Origin: CAYGTK01 sp964352775
Lineage (GTDB): Bacteria > Bacteroidota > Bacteroidia > Chitinophagales > CAIOSU01
Direction: 5' to 3'
Length of the DNA: 9,374 nucleotides
Assembly (NCBI GenBank): GCA_964352775.1
Contig: CAYGTK010000170.1
Location: 1-9,374, forward strand
In this document: positions 1 through 5,596 of the stretch, one piece after another
How positions within the stretch are numbered: the first letter of the stretch is position 1
Layout of the letters: every line of letters starts with the position of its first letter
The notes under the pieces: model-generated
Told to the model about the DNA's origin: nothing
The model's database searches: none
Seen by the model: only the letters and a program-made list of their open reading frames with translations
Made by a program: the position numbers and the translations under genes

Positions 1-769
1 CATTGGGGTGGCGCAGTTCCACATTATTTAAAATGCCCTCTTCCAGCACTTGTACTTTAGGCTTATTGAACAGCTCCGCTAAATGGTCTAGCTCGTTCTG
101 ATCTACCTTTTTATCTACAACTACTATGGCATTATTAAGATCTCCACCTTTTATCAGGTTGTTCTCTACCAGCATTTCCAACTCATGCAAAAAGCAAAAA
201 GTACGTGCCTCTGAAATACCGTTCAAGTAATCCTCACGCCCTTCAAAAGAAGCATGCTGACTACCCAGCACCTTGCTGTTATAATCTATCATCACCGTAA
301 TGCGATAGTTTCTGCTAGGCGTTACCATCATCTCTACCTTACGCTCTTCGTCGTTGTAGGTCAGGTTGGTATCTATATCAAAGTAGTTGCGCTCTTCGTC
401 TTGTTCTATAAATCCCGCTTCGGTCATTACTTCTACAAAAGAAGATGCACTACCATCTAAAATGGGCACTTCTTGCCCATCCAACTCTATCAATACATTA
501 TCTACTCCCAAACCCACGCAAGCCGAAAGAGCATGCTCTACCGTACTTACTCGTGCACCGTTCTGCTCTAGCGTAGTTCCGCGCGATACGTCTACCACCA
601 AGTCGCAATCGGCATTGATGATAGGCTGATCGGGTAGATCTACCCGCTTGAACTTATATCCGTGATTGGCCGGGGCCGGATTAAAGGTAAGGGTGACATT
701 TTGCCCAGTGTGAAGGCCTACTCCCTGTACGGTGGCCGGTTGTTTTAGAGTACGTTGATATTCTATCAT
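1..769 (-). CDS. lpxC: LpxC, UDP-3-O-acyl-N-acetylglucosamine deacetylase (5' part; probably an LpxC-FabZ fusion)
   Basis: The reading frame opens with ATG at 769 and stays open to the left edge, giving 256 residues of the N-terminal part. LpxC is the zinc deacetylase that commits UDP-3-O-acyl-GlcNAc to lipid A synthesis in the cytoplasm. Visible family marks: GVGLHTG near residue 16, STVEHALSA with the zinc ligand His79 and catalytic Glu78 (the same numbers as in E. coli), PILDGSASSF at 102-111, and ISEARTFCF at 185-193. The frame leaves the window at ELRHPN, just before the expected EPARHKLLD motif carrying the other two zinc ligands. In Bacteroidota this protein is usually fused to FabZ (hydroxyacyl-ACP dehydratase); that half would lie outside and is inferred. 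The start ATG overlaps the lpxD stop in an ATGA, which suggests translational coupling. Identification is secure; the fusion is not seen. Confidence 0.96.
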   Translation of the reverse strand, partial: MIEYQRTLKQPATVQGVGLHTGQNVTLTFNPAPANHGYKFKRVDLPDQPIINADCDLVVDVSRGTTLEQNGARVSTVEHALSACVGLGVDNVLIELDGQEVPILDGSASSFVEVMTEAGFIEQDEERNYFDIDTNLTYNDEERKVEMMVTPSRNYRITVMIDYNSKVLGSQHASFEGREDYLNGISEARTFCFLHELEMLVENNLIKGGDLNNAIVVVDKKVDQNELDHLAELFNKPKVQVLEEGILNNVELRHPN

Positions 770-1809
770 TCAGGTCTGCTTAGATCGTTCTGGGCTATAT
801 TATGTTCGAGTGCGTTCACTCGTTTAGTAAGTTCTGGTAGTTGTTTGAAAACCACATTGGCTTTCATATTCAGCAAGTAATCAAATGCAGGCGCACCAGC
901 AATCGCGCTATTGGCCTGCGTTACCGACTTGCCTACACCGCTTTGGGCTTGCACCTTAACACCATCGGCTATTTCAATGTGACCTACAAAACCAGCTTGG
1001 CCGCCTATCATGCAGCCTTGGCCTATTTTAGTACTTCCTGAAATTCCTGCTTGTGCGGCGATAACGGTATTAGCCCCCACTTGTACATTGTGGGCTATCA
1101 TAACGAGGTTATCAAGTTTGGCTCCCTGGCCAATTCGGGTCGATCCCATGGTTGCGCGGTCGATGGTGGAGTTCGCTCCCACCTCAACGTTATCTTCTAG
1201 CACAACATTGCCCGTTTGCGGAATTTTATCAAAACTTCCATCCGCTTTCGGCGCAAAGCCAAAGCCATCGCCACCTATAACTACATTGCTGTGAATGATG
1301 CAGTTAGCTCCAATTACACAATCGTGATACACTTTCACACCACTATATAATGTAGTATTAGCACCCACCTTAGCACCCTTGCCTATGTAACAGCCCGGGT
1401 ATATCTGTGCGCCGCTTTCCACCTCTGCATCTTCAGCTATATACGTGAATGCGCCTATGTAGGCATCAGCCGCTACTTTAGCGTTTTCAGCTATGGAAAC
1501 TGGCTGTTCGTGGCCCGTTTTTTTCGTGCTTGCACCCAGTTGTTGTAGCAAGGCCGTAATGGCTGCATATGCATCGGGAACGCGAATAAGTGTCGCTTTG
1601 ACACCCTCGGGCGTAACTAAGTCTTCATTTATAATTAACACACCAGCCTTGCTAGTGGTTAAATATTTAGCGTATTTCGGGTTGGCTATAAAGCTTACTT
1701 GGTGAGCTTCAGCCTCCTCTATCTTAGCAGGGGCGCTTACTACACGGTCAGGGTCACCTTCCAGTTTACCCTGTAACATATCGCATAATTGTTTCGCCGT
1801 TAGCTGCAT
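766..1809 (-). CDS. lpxD: LpxD, UDP-3-O-(3-hydroxyacyl)glucosamine N-acyltransferase
   Basis: LpxD adds the N-linked 3-hydroxyacyl chain to UDP-3-O-acyl-glucosamine, the step after LpxC. From the ATG at 1809 the protein has 347 residues, the usual family length. It has an N-terminal uridine-binding domain (about 1-100), then a left-handed beta helix of hexapeptide repeats (about 105-300; for example VIGANCIIHSNVVIGG), then a C-terminal helix (KQLPELTKRVNALEHNI). The acyl-binding GGDGFGFAP motif and the catalytic His of MIAHNVQVGAN (His240, E. coli His239) are intact. A TTG four codons upstream (1821) would give 351 residues. ATG is preferred because MQLTAKQ matches how Bacteroidota homologues begin. 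It lies 24 bases after the HD gene and overlaps lpxC by four bases, so the three are probably one transcript. lpxA is the likely next gene beyond lpxC, off the window. Confidence 0.96.
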   Translation of the reverse strand: MQLTAKQLCDMLQGKLEGDPDRVVSAPAKIEEAEAHQVSFIANPKYAKYLTTSKAGVLIINEDLVTPEGVKATLIRVPDAYAAITALLQQLGASTKKTGHEQPVSIAENAKVAADAYIGAFTYIAEDAEVESGAQIYPGCYIGKGAKVGANTTLYSGVKVYHDCVIGANCIIHSNVVIGGDGFGFAPKADGSFDKIPQTGNVVLEDNVEVGANSTIDRATMGSTRIGQGAKLDNLVMIAHNVQVGANTVIAAQAGISGSTKIGQGCMIGGQAGFVGHIEIADGVKVQAQSGVGKSVTQANSAIAGAPAFDYLLNMKANVVFKQLPELTKRVNALEHNIAQNDLSRPE

Positions 1810-1833
1810 ATTGGTGCTCAAAATTAAAGCCTG

Positions 1834-3090
1834 CTAAATTATCAGATCTTTAGGGTAACACAAATAATACTTGGTAACCCTTCCGGTCAACACATTGATG
1901 TCCAAGTCGCTACTCACCTCTTTAAGGTCACGTAGTTGACCATCCTTGTATAATAGCTGAATTCCATCAGCATCAATGTTGTACAAGCTGTTCTTCAATG
2001 CTCCGTGGAATACTAGGAAATCTTCCATGCCCGGTTCTATATCTACTTGCTCTCTAGTTAGCCCGCGAAGCGTATTGATGTAGTCTTCTGTAAACGGTTG
2101 GGAAGCGATGTGCACTTTCAACAAATGCCTATCAACCAAACCCTGACAGAGGTAATGCAACACCGGGTCTTCATGGGTACTCCACACCTTAATACTGGTG
2201 AACACATCATGATCATCCAGCAAAGCGAAGTATTCCAAATTCCGATCGTCGGCCAAAAAAGCCTCACGGCCTATCTTTCTATATAAGAAGTGTCGCAATG
2301 CTGGTGTAGCGAATAGTTCGTCGCCTTTAAGAACCAACTCATGAGCACGGCGCAGTATCTGTATCAGCATCTCTTCGGCACACACTACTGTTTTGTGCAA
2401 GTATACCTGCCAGTACATCAAGCGGCGGGCCACCAAAAATTTCTCGATACTATAAACGGCCTTAGCTTCTACCACTAAGTTGTCGTCTTTTACGTCCAGC
2501 ATTTTTATGATGCGCTCGGTTCCTATCACGCCCTCGTACACACCGGTGTAAAAGCTATCACGCTTCAGGTAATCCAAACGGTCAACATCTAGCTGACTAG
2601 ATATCAATTGGTGTAGAAATTTCTTGTGGTACTCATCTTTAAATATCTGAATAGCCAAACTAAGCCTACCCTCCATCTCGGTGTTCAGCTTCTCCATGAA
2701 CAGACTGCTGAGCAGTTCGTGGTCCACTCCTGGTATCAATATATTCTCTAGGGTATGCGAGTAGGGTCCGTGGCCAATGTCGTGTAGCAATATGCCGATA
2801 CATACCGCCTCATATTCCTCATCGCTTATCTTGTTGCCTTTAAAGCGGAGTACCTCTACGGCTTGCGTCATTAAGTGCAGCGCACCAAGGGCGTGATGAA
2901 AGCGGGTATTGTTAGCTCCGGGATAAACGTAGTTGGTCAATCCCAACTGCTTAATGCGCCGTAAACGCTGAAACCAAGGATGCTCTATCAGCTTGAACAA
3001 TATAGGAAAGGGCACGGCTATAAAGCCATACACAGGGTCGTTCAAAATGGTACTCTGTTTCGGTAAATTCGGTTGCAAAGGTTCCGCCAC
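1834..3090 (-). CDS. HD-superfamily phosphohydrolase (COG1078 type)
   Basis: Cytoplasmic metal-dependent phosphohydrolase of the family that includes EF1143-like dNTP triphosphohydrolases; its exact substrate is unknown. The family core is clear: LNDPVYGFIAVP, then HPWFQRLRRIKQLGLTNYVYPGA, TRFHHALGALHLM, the HD signature LLHDIGHGPYSHTLE and the distal SSQLDVDRLDYLKRDS, so the expected metal ligands are all present. The start is uncertain. There is no in-frame ATG before the conserved NDPVYGF. Candidates are TTG 3189 (451 aa), GTG 3090 (418 aa), TTG 3078 (414 aa) and TTG 3045 (403 aa). The longest begins upstream of a good TAnnTTTG box at 3103-3111, so a start downstream of the box is preferred; GTG 3090 is given as the longest of these. 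It is the first gene of the run into lpxD and lpxC, an order common in Bacteroidota, but its link to lipid A synthesis is by position only. Confidence 0.9.
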   Translation of the reverse strand: MAEPLQPNLPKQSTILNDPVYGFIAVPFPILFKLIEHPWFQRLRRIKQLGLTNYVYPGANNTRFHHALGALHLMTQAVEVLRFKGNKISDEEYEAVCIGILLHDIGHGPYSHTLENILIPGVDHELLSSLFMEKLNTEMEGRLSLAIQIFKDEYHKKFLHQLISSQLDVDRLDYLKRDSFYTGVYEGVIGTERIIKMLDVKDDNLVVEAKAVYSIEKFLVARRLMYWQVYLHKTVVCAEEMLIQILRRAHELVLKGDELFATPALRHFLYRKIGREAFLADDRNLEYFALLDDHDVFTSIKVWSTHEDPVLHYLCQGLVDRHLLKVHIASQPFTEDYINTLRGLTREQVDIEPGMEDFLVFHGALKNSLYNIDADGIQLLYKDGQLRDLKEVSSDLDINVLTGRVTKYYLCYPKDLII

Positions 3091-3103
3091 TTGGTTCTGG
3101 CGG
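3084..3103 (-). promoter_or_regulatory. Inverted repeat just downstream of the -7 box
   Basis: A perfect 6-bp inverted repeat, CCGCCA (minus strand, starting at 3103) and TGGCGG (ending at 3084), encloses 8 bases. It covers the predicted transcription start of the lpx operon and the GTG candidate start of the HD gene. It could be an operator or a 5'-end hairpin; at this length it could also be chance. Confidence 0.3.
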
Positions 3104-3111
3104 CAAAGGTA
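3103..3111 (-). promoter_or_regulatory. Probable promoter -7 box (TACCTTTGC) for the HD-lpxD-lpxC operon
   Basis: On the minus strand this reads TACCTTTGC, a perfect match to the Bacteroidota -7 consensus TAnnTTTG. No good -33 TTTG is present; TTCG lies about 21-24 bases upstream. A transcript would start near 3097, which places the start codon of the HD gene downstream of its longest open frame. Confidence 0.6.
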
Positions 3112-3134
3112 AGTATCTGCTAGGGATAACACGA

Positions 3135-3548
3135 ATGAACCTGTCAGAGCTTGGTCATTGTTTTTTGGGGGTGAGTTTCCTACTAGCAACTGAATTTGGA
3201 TCTATCATAGAATGCGCTAGCTTGAAAGTAAACCAAGTAGTTAGAGAGTTGAATATGTTGTACTTAGAGTTGCCAAGATTACAGTTGGACTTACTTATAG
3301 GGCCAGAATACGAATATCCTTTAACTGAAGACCACTTAGCATCCCCCACATATGCAAATGCAGCCAGGATTGAATGGAGGGGTTTACCTGGAGGAATGGG
3401 TTCGGAAAGTAGAACGGGGTCGGCAATGGATGATGAACAGCTGCTTATTGACAATACATACTTTTGGCTCAAACAATACCTGCATTTTTTCTGTACAAAT
3501 ATTAAAATTGTTGAAAATGAACTTCTCCTTGTTAAGGGAGATCTTTGA
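3135..3548 (+). CDS. Doubtful ORF, 137 codons, no recognised family
   Basis: Not recognised. An open frame of 137 residues with ATG at 3135; an internal ATG at 3256 would give 97 residues. The composition is protein-like, with mixed acidic, aromatic and aliphatic residues (for example LIGPEYEYPLTEDHLAS and DNTYFWLKQYL), and many codons begin with a purine. The stop TGA at 3546-3548 lies inside a terminator-like hairpin. Against it: no clear promoter or Shine-Dalgarno sequence, the 5' end overlaps the promoter region of the divergent HD gene, and opposite-strand frames are open too. It could be an orphan gene, a remnant, or chance. Confidence 0.2.
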   Translation: MNLSELGHCFLGVSFLLATEFGSIIECASLKVNQVVRELNMLYLELPRLQLDLLIGPEYEYPLTEDHLASPTYANAARIEWRGLPGGMGSESRTGSAMDDEQLLIDNTYFWLKQYLHFFCTNIKIVENELLLVKGDL

Positions 3549-3560
3549 TAATAATCTCCC
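3536..3560 (+). terminator. Hairpin at the end of the doubtful ORF
   Basis: A perfect 7-bp stem, GGGAGAT (3536-3542) with ATCTCCC (3554-3560), and an 11-base loop that contains the TGA of the doubtful ORF. No U-tract follows directly; a TTTTT run lies about 20 bases further on. It may be a terminator, or simply an inverted repeat. Confidence 0.3.
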
Positions 3561-3606
3561 GCTCACCACGACCTTGACTTCTTTTTATGTTTGCTGTAAC
3601 TGGGCT

Positions 3607-3680
3607 GTCACTGCGAGGTACGAAGCAGTCTGTGCGGTGGCTGGTGGAGATTGCCTCACTCGTACCTCCTTCGCAATGAC
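3607..3680. repeat. REP-like imperfect palindrome (GTCACTGCGAGG ... GCAATGAC)
   Basis: The left arm (3607-3631, from GTCACTGCGAGG to GCAGTCT) is an imperfect reverse complement of the right arm (3648-3680, from AGATTGCC to CGCAATGAC). The right arm carries small insertions, and about 16 bases form the loop. The ends resemble the widespread GTCATTGCGAGG...GCAATGAC intergenic palindromes found in many copies in bacterial genomes. It would fold into one long hairpin. It lies 30 bases before the promoter box of the next gene. Confidence 0.7.
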
Positions 3681-3709
3681 CAGTGGGACTGCTGCGAGAG
3701 AAATTTTAA

Positions 3710-3717
3710 TACATTTG
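3710..3717 (+). promoter_or_regulatory. Possible promoter -7 box (TACATTTG) for the secreted protein gene
   Basis: Perfect match to TAnnTTTG, ending 19 bases before the ATG at 3737. This would leave a leader of roughly a dozen bases. No convincing -33 TTTG is seen at the right distance, so confidence is moderate. Confidence 0.45.
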
Positions 3718-3736
3718 TTATTAAAGAAGATCTATA

Positions 3737-4483
3737 ATGAGGGTCATAGTCGTATTTACATGTATAGTTTTAAGCTTGAATAGTTTCGCTCAAAGTATTG
3801 AAACGATCACCCAGAAAATATCTAACAAAATCTGTGATTGCATAAAAAATGACATGGTGGCTTATGAAGAATTAAAGCCCGAGTTTAATAGATGCTATGA
3901 CAAGGAGTTCAATTTTATCTTTGACCTTGTTGATACAGAGGAGCATAAGATATTGATACAACAAGGTGCCCTTACGAAAGTTAAAAATGGAATTATCCCA
4001 ACACTTAATATCAGTTGTGAAAAAATTAGAACGCTCATCGAATTAGACCTAGGTAATACATTTAGATCTTCTTTAAAAAACAACTCCAACTATTGCCCAA
4101 TAAGTTTTTCAGCTAAACATCTAAAAAAGATCAATAAACTTATTGGTAACATAATTGCTTTTGATGGACTTGTAACTCAAATGCAGATCGCTGATAATGA
4201 TAAGCCTTACTATCTAGTTGAATTGGAAGATGGTAATACTATTTGGATCTCTTCTACACTCAATATAGCATTTGAAGACAAGGATAAGTCAGTAAGGATA
4301 TTGGGATACGTAGTTGAAATTGGCGACGAAGAGATGGATAAGTTCTTTAACCAGACTAATTGCTACATTTTACCCCTTTGCGTAGTTAATTTGGAAAGTA
4401 AGAAACTAGCAGCGATACCAGGCGCAGAACTTCAGGTAAAGGAATGGATAAACGGTTCAGTTCCAAAAGCAAAAGAAAAGTAA
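3737..4483 (+). CDS. Secreted cysteine-containing protein of unknown function
   Basis: Not recognised to a named family. The 248-residue protein begins with a good signal peptide: hydrophobic MRVIVVFTCIVLSLNSFAQ, probably cut near the AQ-S junction at 19/20, with no lipobox. The mature part has seven cysteines (33, 35, 53, 94, 120, 209, 215). The first four lie in a helix-rich N-terminal domain, with KICDCIK at 31-37, FNRCYDK and ISCEKIR; CxC followed by spaced single Cys recurs in exported Bacteroidota proteins. The C-terminal domain (about 130-225) looks beta-rich, with IIAFDGLVTQMQIADNDKP, YYLVELEDGNTIWIS and VRILGYVVEIGDEE, and could be an OB-like or small barrel fold (inference). The location is probably periplasm or cell surface. 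It stands alone, with its own promoter box, between repeats. Codons are AT-rich compared with purL and the lpx genes, suggesting a less conserved or acquired gene. Confidence 0.8.
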   Translation: MRVIVVFTCIVLSLNSFAQSIETITQKISNKICDCIKNDMVAYEELKPEFNRCYDKEFNFIFDLVDTEEHKILIQQGALTKVKNGIIPTLNISCEKIRTLIELDLGNTFRSSLKNNSNYCPISFSAKHLKKINKLIGNIIAFDGLVTQMQIADNDKPYYLVELEDGNTIWISSTLNIAFEDKDKSVRILGYVVEIGDEEMDKFFNQTNCYILPLCVVNLESKKLAAIPGAELQVKEWINGSVPKAKEK

Positions 4484-4499
4484 AACTCCAGCTATCCCC

Positions 4500-4600
4500 C
4501 TAATCGTCCTCGTCTCCTGACGAGGATGTAAAACCATAGCGTCTATTGACGCGTCTAAAGACGCTATGCCGTAGAATCCTCGTTGATAAACGAGGATTAG
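4500..4600. repeat. Compact array of nested hairpins, REP/BIME-like
   Basis: About 100 bases made almost wholly of inverted repeats. Hairpin 1: TCCTCGTC (4507-4514), loop TCCT, GACGAGGA (4519-4526). Hairpin 2: CATAGCGTC (4535-4543) pairs with GACGCTATG (4560-4568); between them is the palindrome GACGCGTC (4548-4555), so two smaller GCGTC-N4-GACGC hairpins are an alternative fold. Hairpin 3: AATCCTCGTT (4575-4584), loop GATA, AACGAGGATT (4589-4598). Hairpins 1 and 3 share the TCCTCGT/ACGAGGA stem, so the outer arms can also pair across the whole element (CTAAT at 4500 with ATTAG at 4600). It begins 17 bases after the stop of the secreted protein gene and may also end its transcript. Confidence 0.8.
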
Positions 4601-4707
4601 TTAGAAGTTCTGCGCTCTAACATTCAATAATCCCAACAGAGCATTTATGCTGGTTAGCTCTCATTTCCACTTTCAGATATCTAAAAACTGCTGACAGGTC
4701 AACGACT

Positions 4708-4852
4708 TATACATGTACATATCCCCCAAATGGCGGAGACCCTTGTGAATAGGGAGTTCCACAAGTCACCCAACCCGCCAAAACTCGGGCTGCAACCCTT
4801 GCTACCACTAGGTCCATTTTTGGAGTGCACCAAAAAGGCACATTTTTCGCCG
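4708..4852 (-). repeat. Diverged dispersed repeat, copy A
   Basis: This region aligns with copy B (5294-5453) in the same orientation, with small indels. Shared blocks include ACATATCCC, ATGGCG, ACCCTTGT, CGCCAAAA, GCTA.CACT.GG, CATTTTTGG and GTGCACC. On the minus strand one frame reads SPSFGGLGDLWNS, which parallels RPHFGGLGNLGNA in copy B, so the two derive from one ancestor. Both copies can form a small stem around the TTTTGGCGG block. Copy A lies downstream of the GDCCVxC gene. The ~107 bases between the hairpin array and this copy show nothing recognisable. Confidence 0.65.
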
Positions 4853-4911
4853 TAATGCTTCCATAATTATTTTTCACCATGCTTAGGCTCTGGAAAGCAA
4901 ACTCAATTCAC

Positions 4912-5118
4912 CTAACAGCAAGCACCACCTTCTTGAATGGGTGGGCGTTTCACCGTACCATAACTGCAAAAAACACAACAATCGCCAGCCTTAGGTTTTA
5001 GAACGATATTGCAATTTTCGCATTGGTAAAAGAACTGGCACGACTCCGTAGGCATTTGCTCCTTCTTAACATGTCCGCACTCCGGGCAGGTTATCGCCGA
5101 CTCTACTACTACCAGCAT
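4912..5118 (-). CDS. GDCCVxC-type small cysteine-rich protein (zinc-ribbon-like)
   Basis: A 68-residue protein from ATG 5118. It has CPEC at 11-14, C27, CENC at 33-36, and then the diagnostic GDCCVFCSYG at 46-54, followed by PPIQ. This matches the small family known as GDCCVxC domain-containing (seleno)proteins, some of which carry selenocysteine in the motif; here all motif positions are ordinary TGT/TGC cysteines. The paired CxxC motifs suggest a metal-binding knuckle (inference). The biochemical role is unknown, and relatives are sometimes found near heavy-metal genes. From memory, most relatives have Cys before PPIQ; here it is Arg58 (CGC, one base from TGC). The tail ends GGACC with two further cysteines. 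It is a single gene with no operon partner, and the two repeat copies lie on either side. Upstream there is only a weak TATCTTAG box (5172-5179, minus). Confidence 0.88.
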   Translation of the reverse strand: MLVVVESAITCPECGHVKKEQMPTESCQFFYQCENCNIVLKPKAGDCCVFCSYGTVKRPPIQEGGACC

Positions 5119-5293
5119 TTCTTGTCGGTTTACTAAGTTTTCAGTTACACCTTATCACCACAGCCACCTAGCTAAGATAGATGTGTACAAGAATATTTTG
5201 GTAAGGTAGGCCCCCATCAAAACCTCCATTTTCACCCATTTATGCTCATTTCCCGTTTTTTCGTAAAAATTAAGTGTTTGAATAATAGCTATT

Positions 5294-5453
5294 TACACAT
5301 ACACATATCCCTTTTTATGGCGCAAACCCTTGTTAGCAGGGGCGTTGCCCAAGTTGCCTAAGCCGCCAAAATGCGGCCTGAAAGCCTTGCTATCACTGGG
5401 GTCATTTTTGGTAGTGCACCGCAGCGGTACCAAAACATTCCATTTTGGGCTAT
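5294..5453 (-). repeat. Diverged dispersed repeat, copy B
   Basis: This is the second copy, upstream of the GDCCVxC gene and about 585 bases from copy A in the same orientation. On the minus strand it holds an open frame ending in ANKGLRHKKGYVYV and a stop at 5293. That frame continues to 5532 but has no credible start context and belongs to the repeat. GCCGC / GCGGC (around 5361-5376) forms a stem with a short loop. The stretch between it and the GDCCVxC gene (5119-5293) has nothing recognisable beyond a weak promoter box. Confidence 0.65.
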
Positions 5454-5554
5454 TTGTGTTCATTTCTGCACTTCTTGATAAAATTGGTAATTGAATTTCC
5501 GAATTCCCAACATTTCCACCACCGCCCACCAACTAAGAACTACTCACTATTCCC

Positions 5555-5562
5555 TATCTTTG
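5555..5562 (+). promoter_or_regulatory. Probable purL promoter -7 box (TATCTTTG)
   Basis: TATCTTTG followed by CGGC is a perfect TAnnTTTG match 34 bases before the purL ATG, giving a leader of about 29 bases. No TTTG is seen at the -33 position. No PurR-type operator or purine riboswitch is visible in the leader. Confidence 0.65.
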
Positions 5563-5596
5563 CGGCACGGGCACAAAACGCCTTTAAAAAGCACTT

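Larger units (their letters stand above)
3112..3736. other. Gene-poor stretch between the lpx operon and the secreted protein gene
   Basis: About 625 bases without a confidently called gene. It holds one doubtful plus-strand ORF (3135-3548), a hairpin at that ORF's end (3536-3560), a REP-like palindrome (3607-3680) and a promoter box for the next gene (3710-3717). Other open frames on both strands (for example 3155-3472 minus and 3352-3783 plus) overlap these elements and show no recognisable domain. The stretch is more AT-rich than the flanking core genes. Confidence 0.6.

Noticed and set aside
3091..3189. 5' extension of the HD phosphohydrolase gene to TTG 3189 (451 aa)
   Set aside because: The extra residues match no family feature, the frame crosses a perfect promoter box, and the family normally begins close to NDPVYGF.
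3155..3472. Minus-strand 105-codon open frame upstream of the HD gene
   Set aside because: It is serine-rich like an antisense shadow, ends beyond the HD promoter region, and has no recognisable motif.
3352..3783. Plus-strand 143-codon open frame
   Set aside because: It reads through the REP-like palindrome and into the signal peptide of the secreted protein in another frame; no domain is visible.
3895..4089. Minus-strand 64-codon frame inside the secreted protein gene
   Set aside because: It is antisense to a frame with a good signal peptide and promoter box.
4912..5118. Selenocysteine in the GDCCVxC protein
   Set aside because: All motif positions are TGT or TGC codons, and there is no in-frame TGA.
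4708..5453. The two repeats as integron attC sites around a gene cassette
   Set aside because: TAACAAG-like bases occur in copy B, but the paired R and L core sites of attC were not found in both copies, and no integrase is present. Only the weaker statement of flanking repeats is kept.
5293..5532. Minus-strand 79-codon open frame within repeat copy B
   Set aside because: It lies mostly inside the repeat. The equivalent frame in copy A encodes a similar FGGLG stretch but has in-frame stops upstream, and no start context supports translation. It is treated as repeat sequence.
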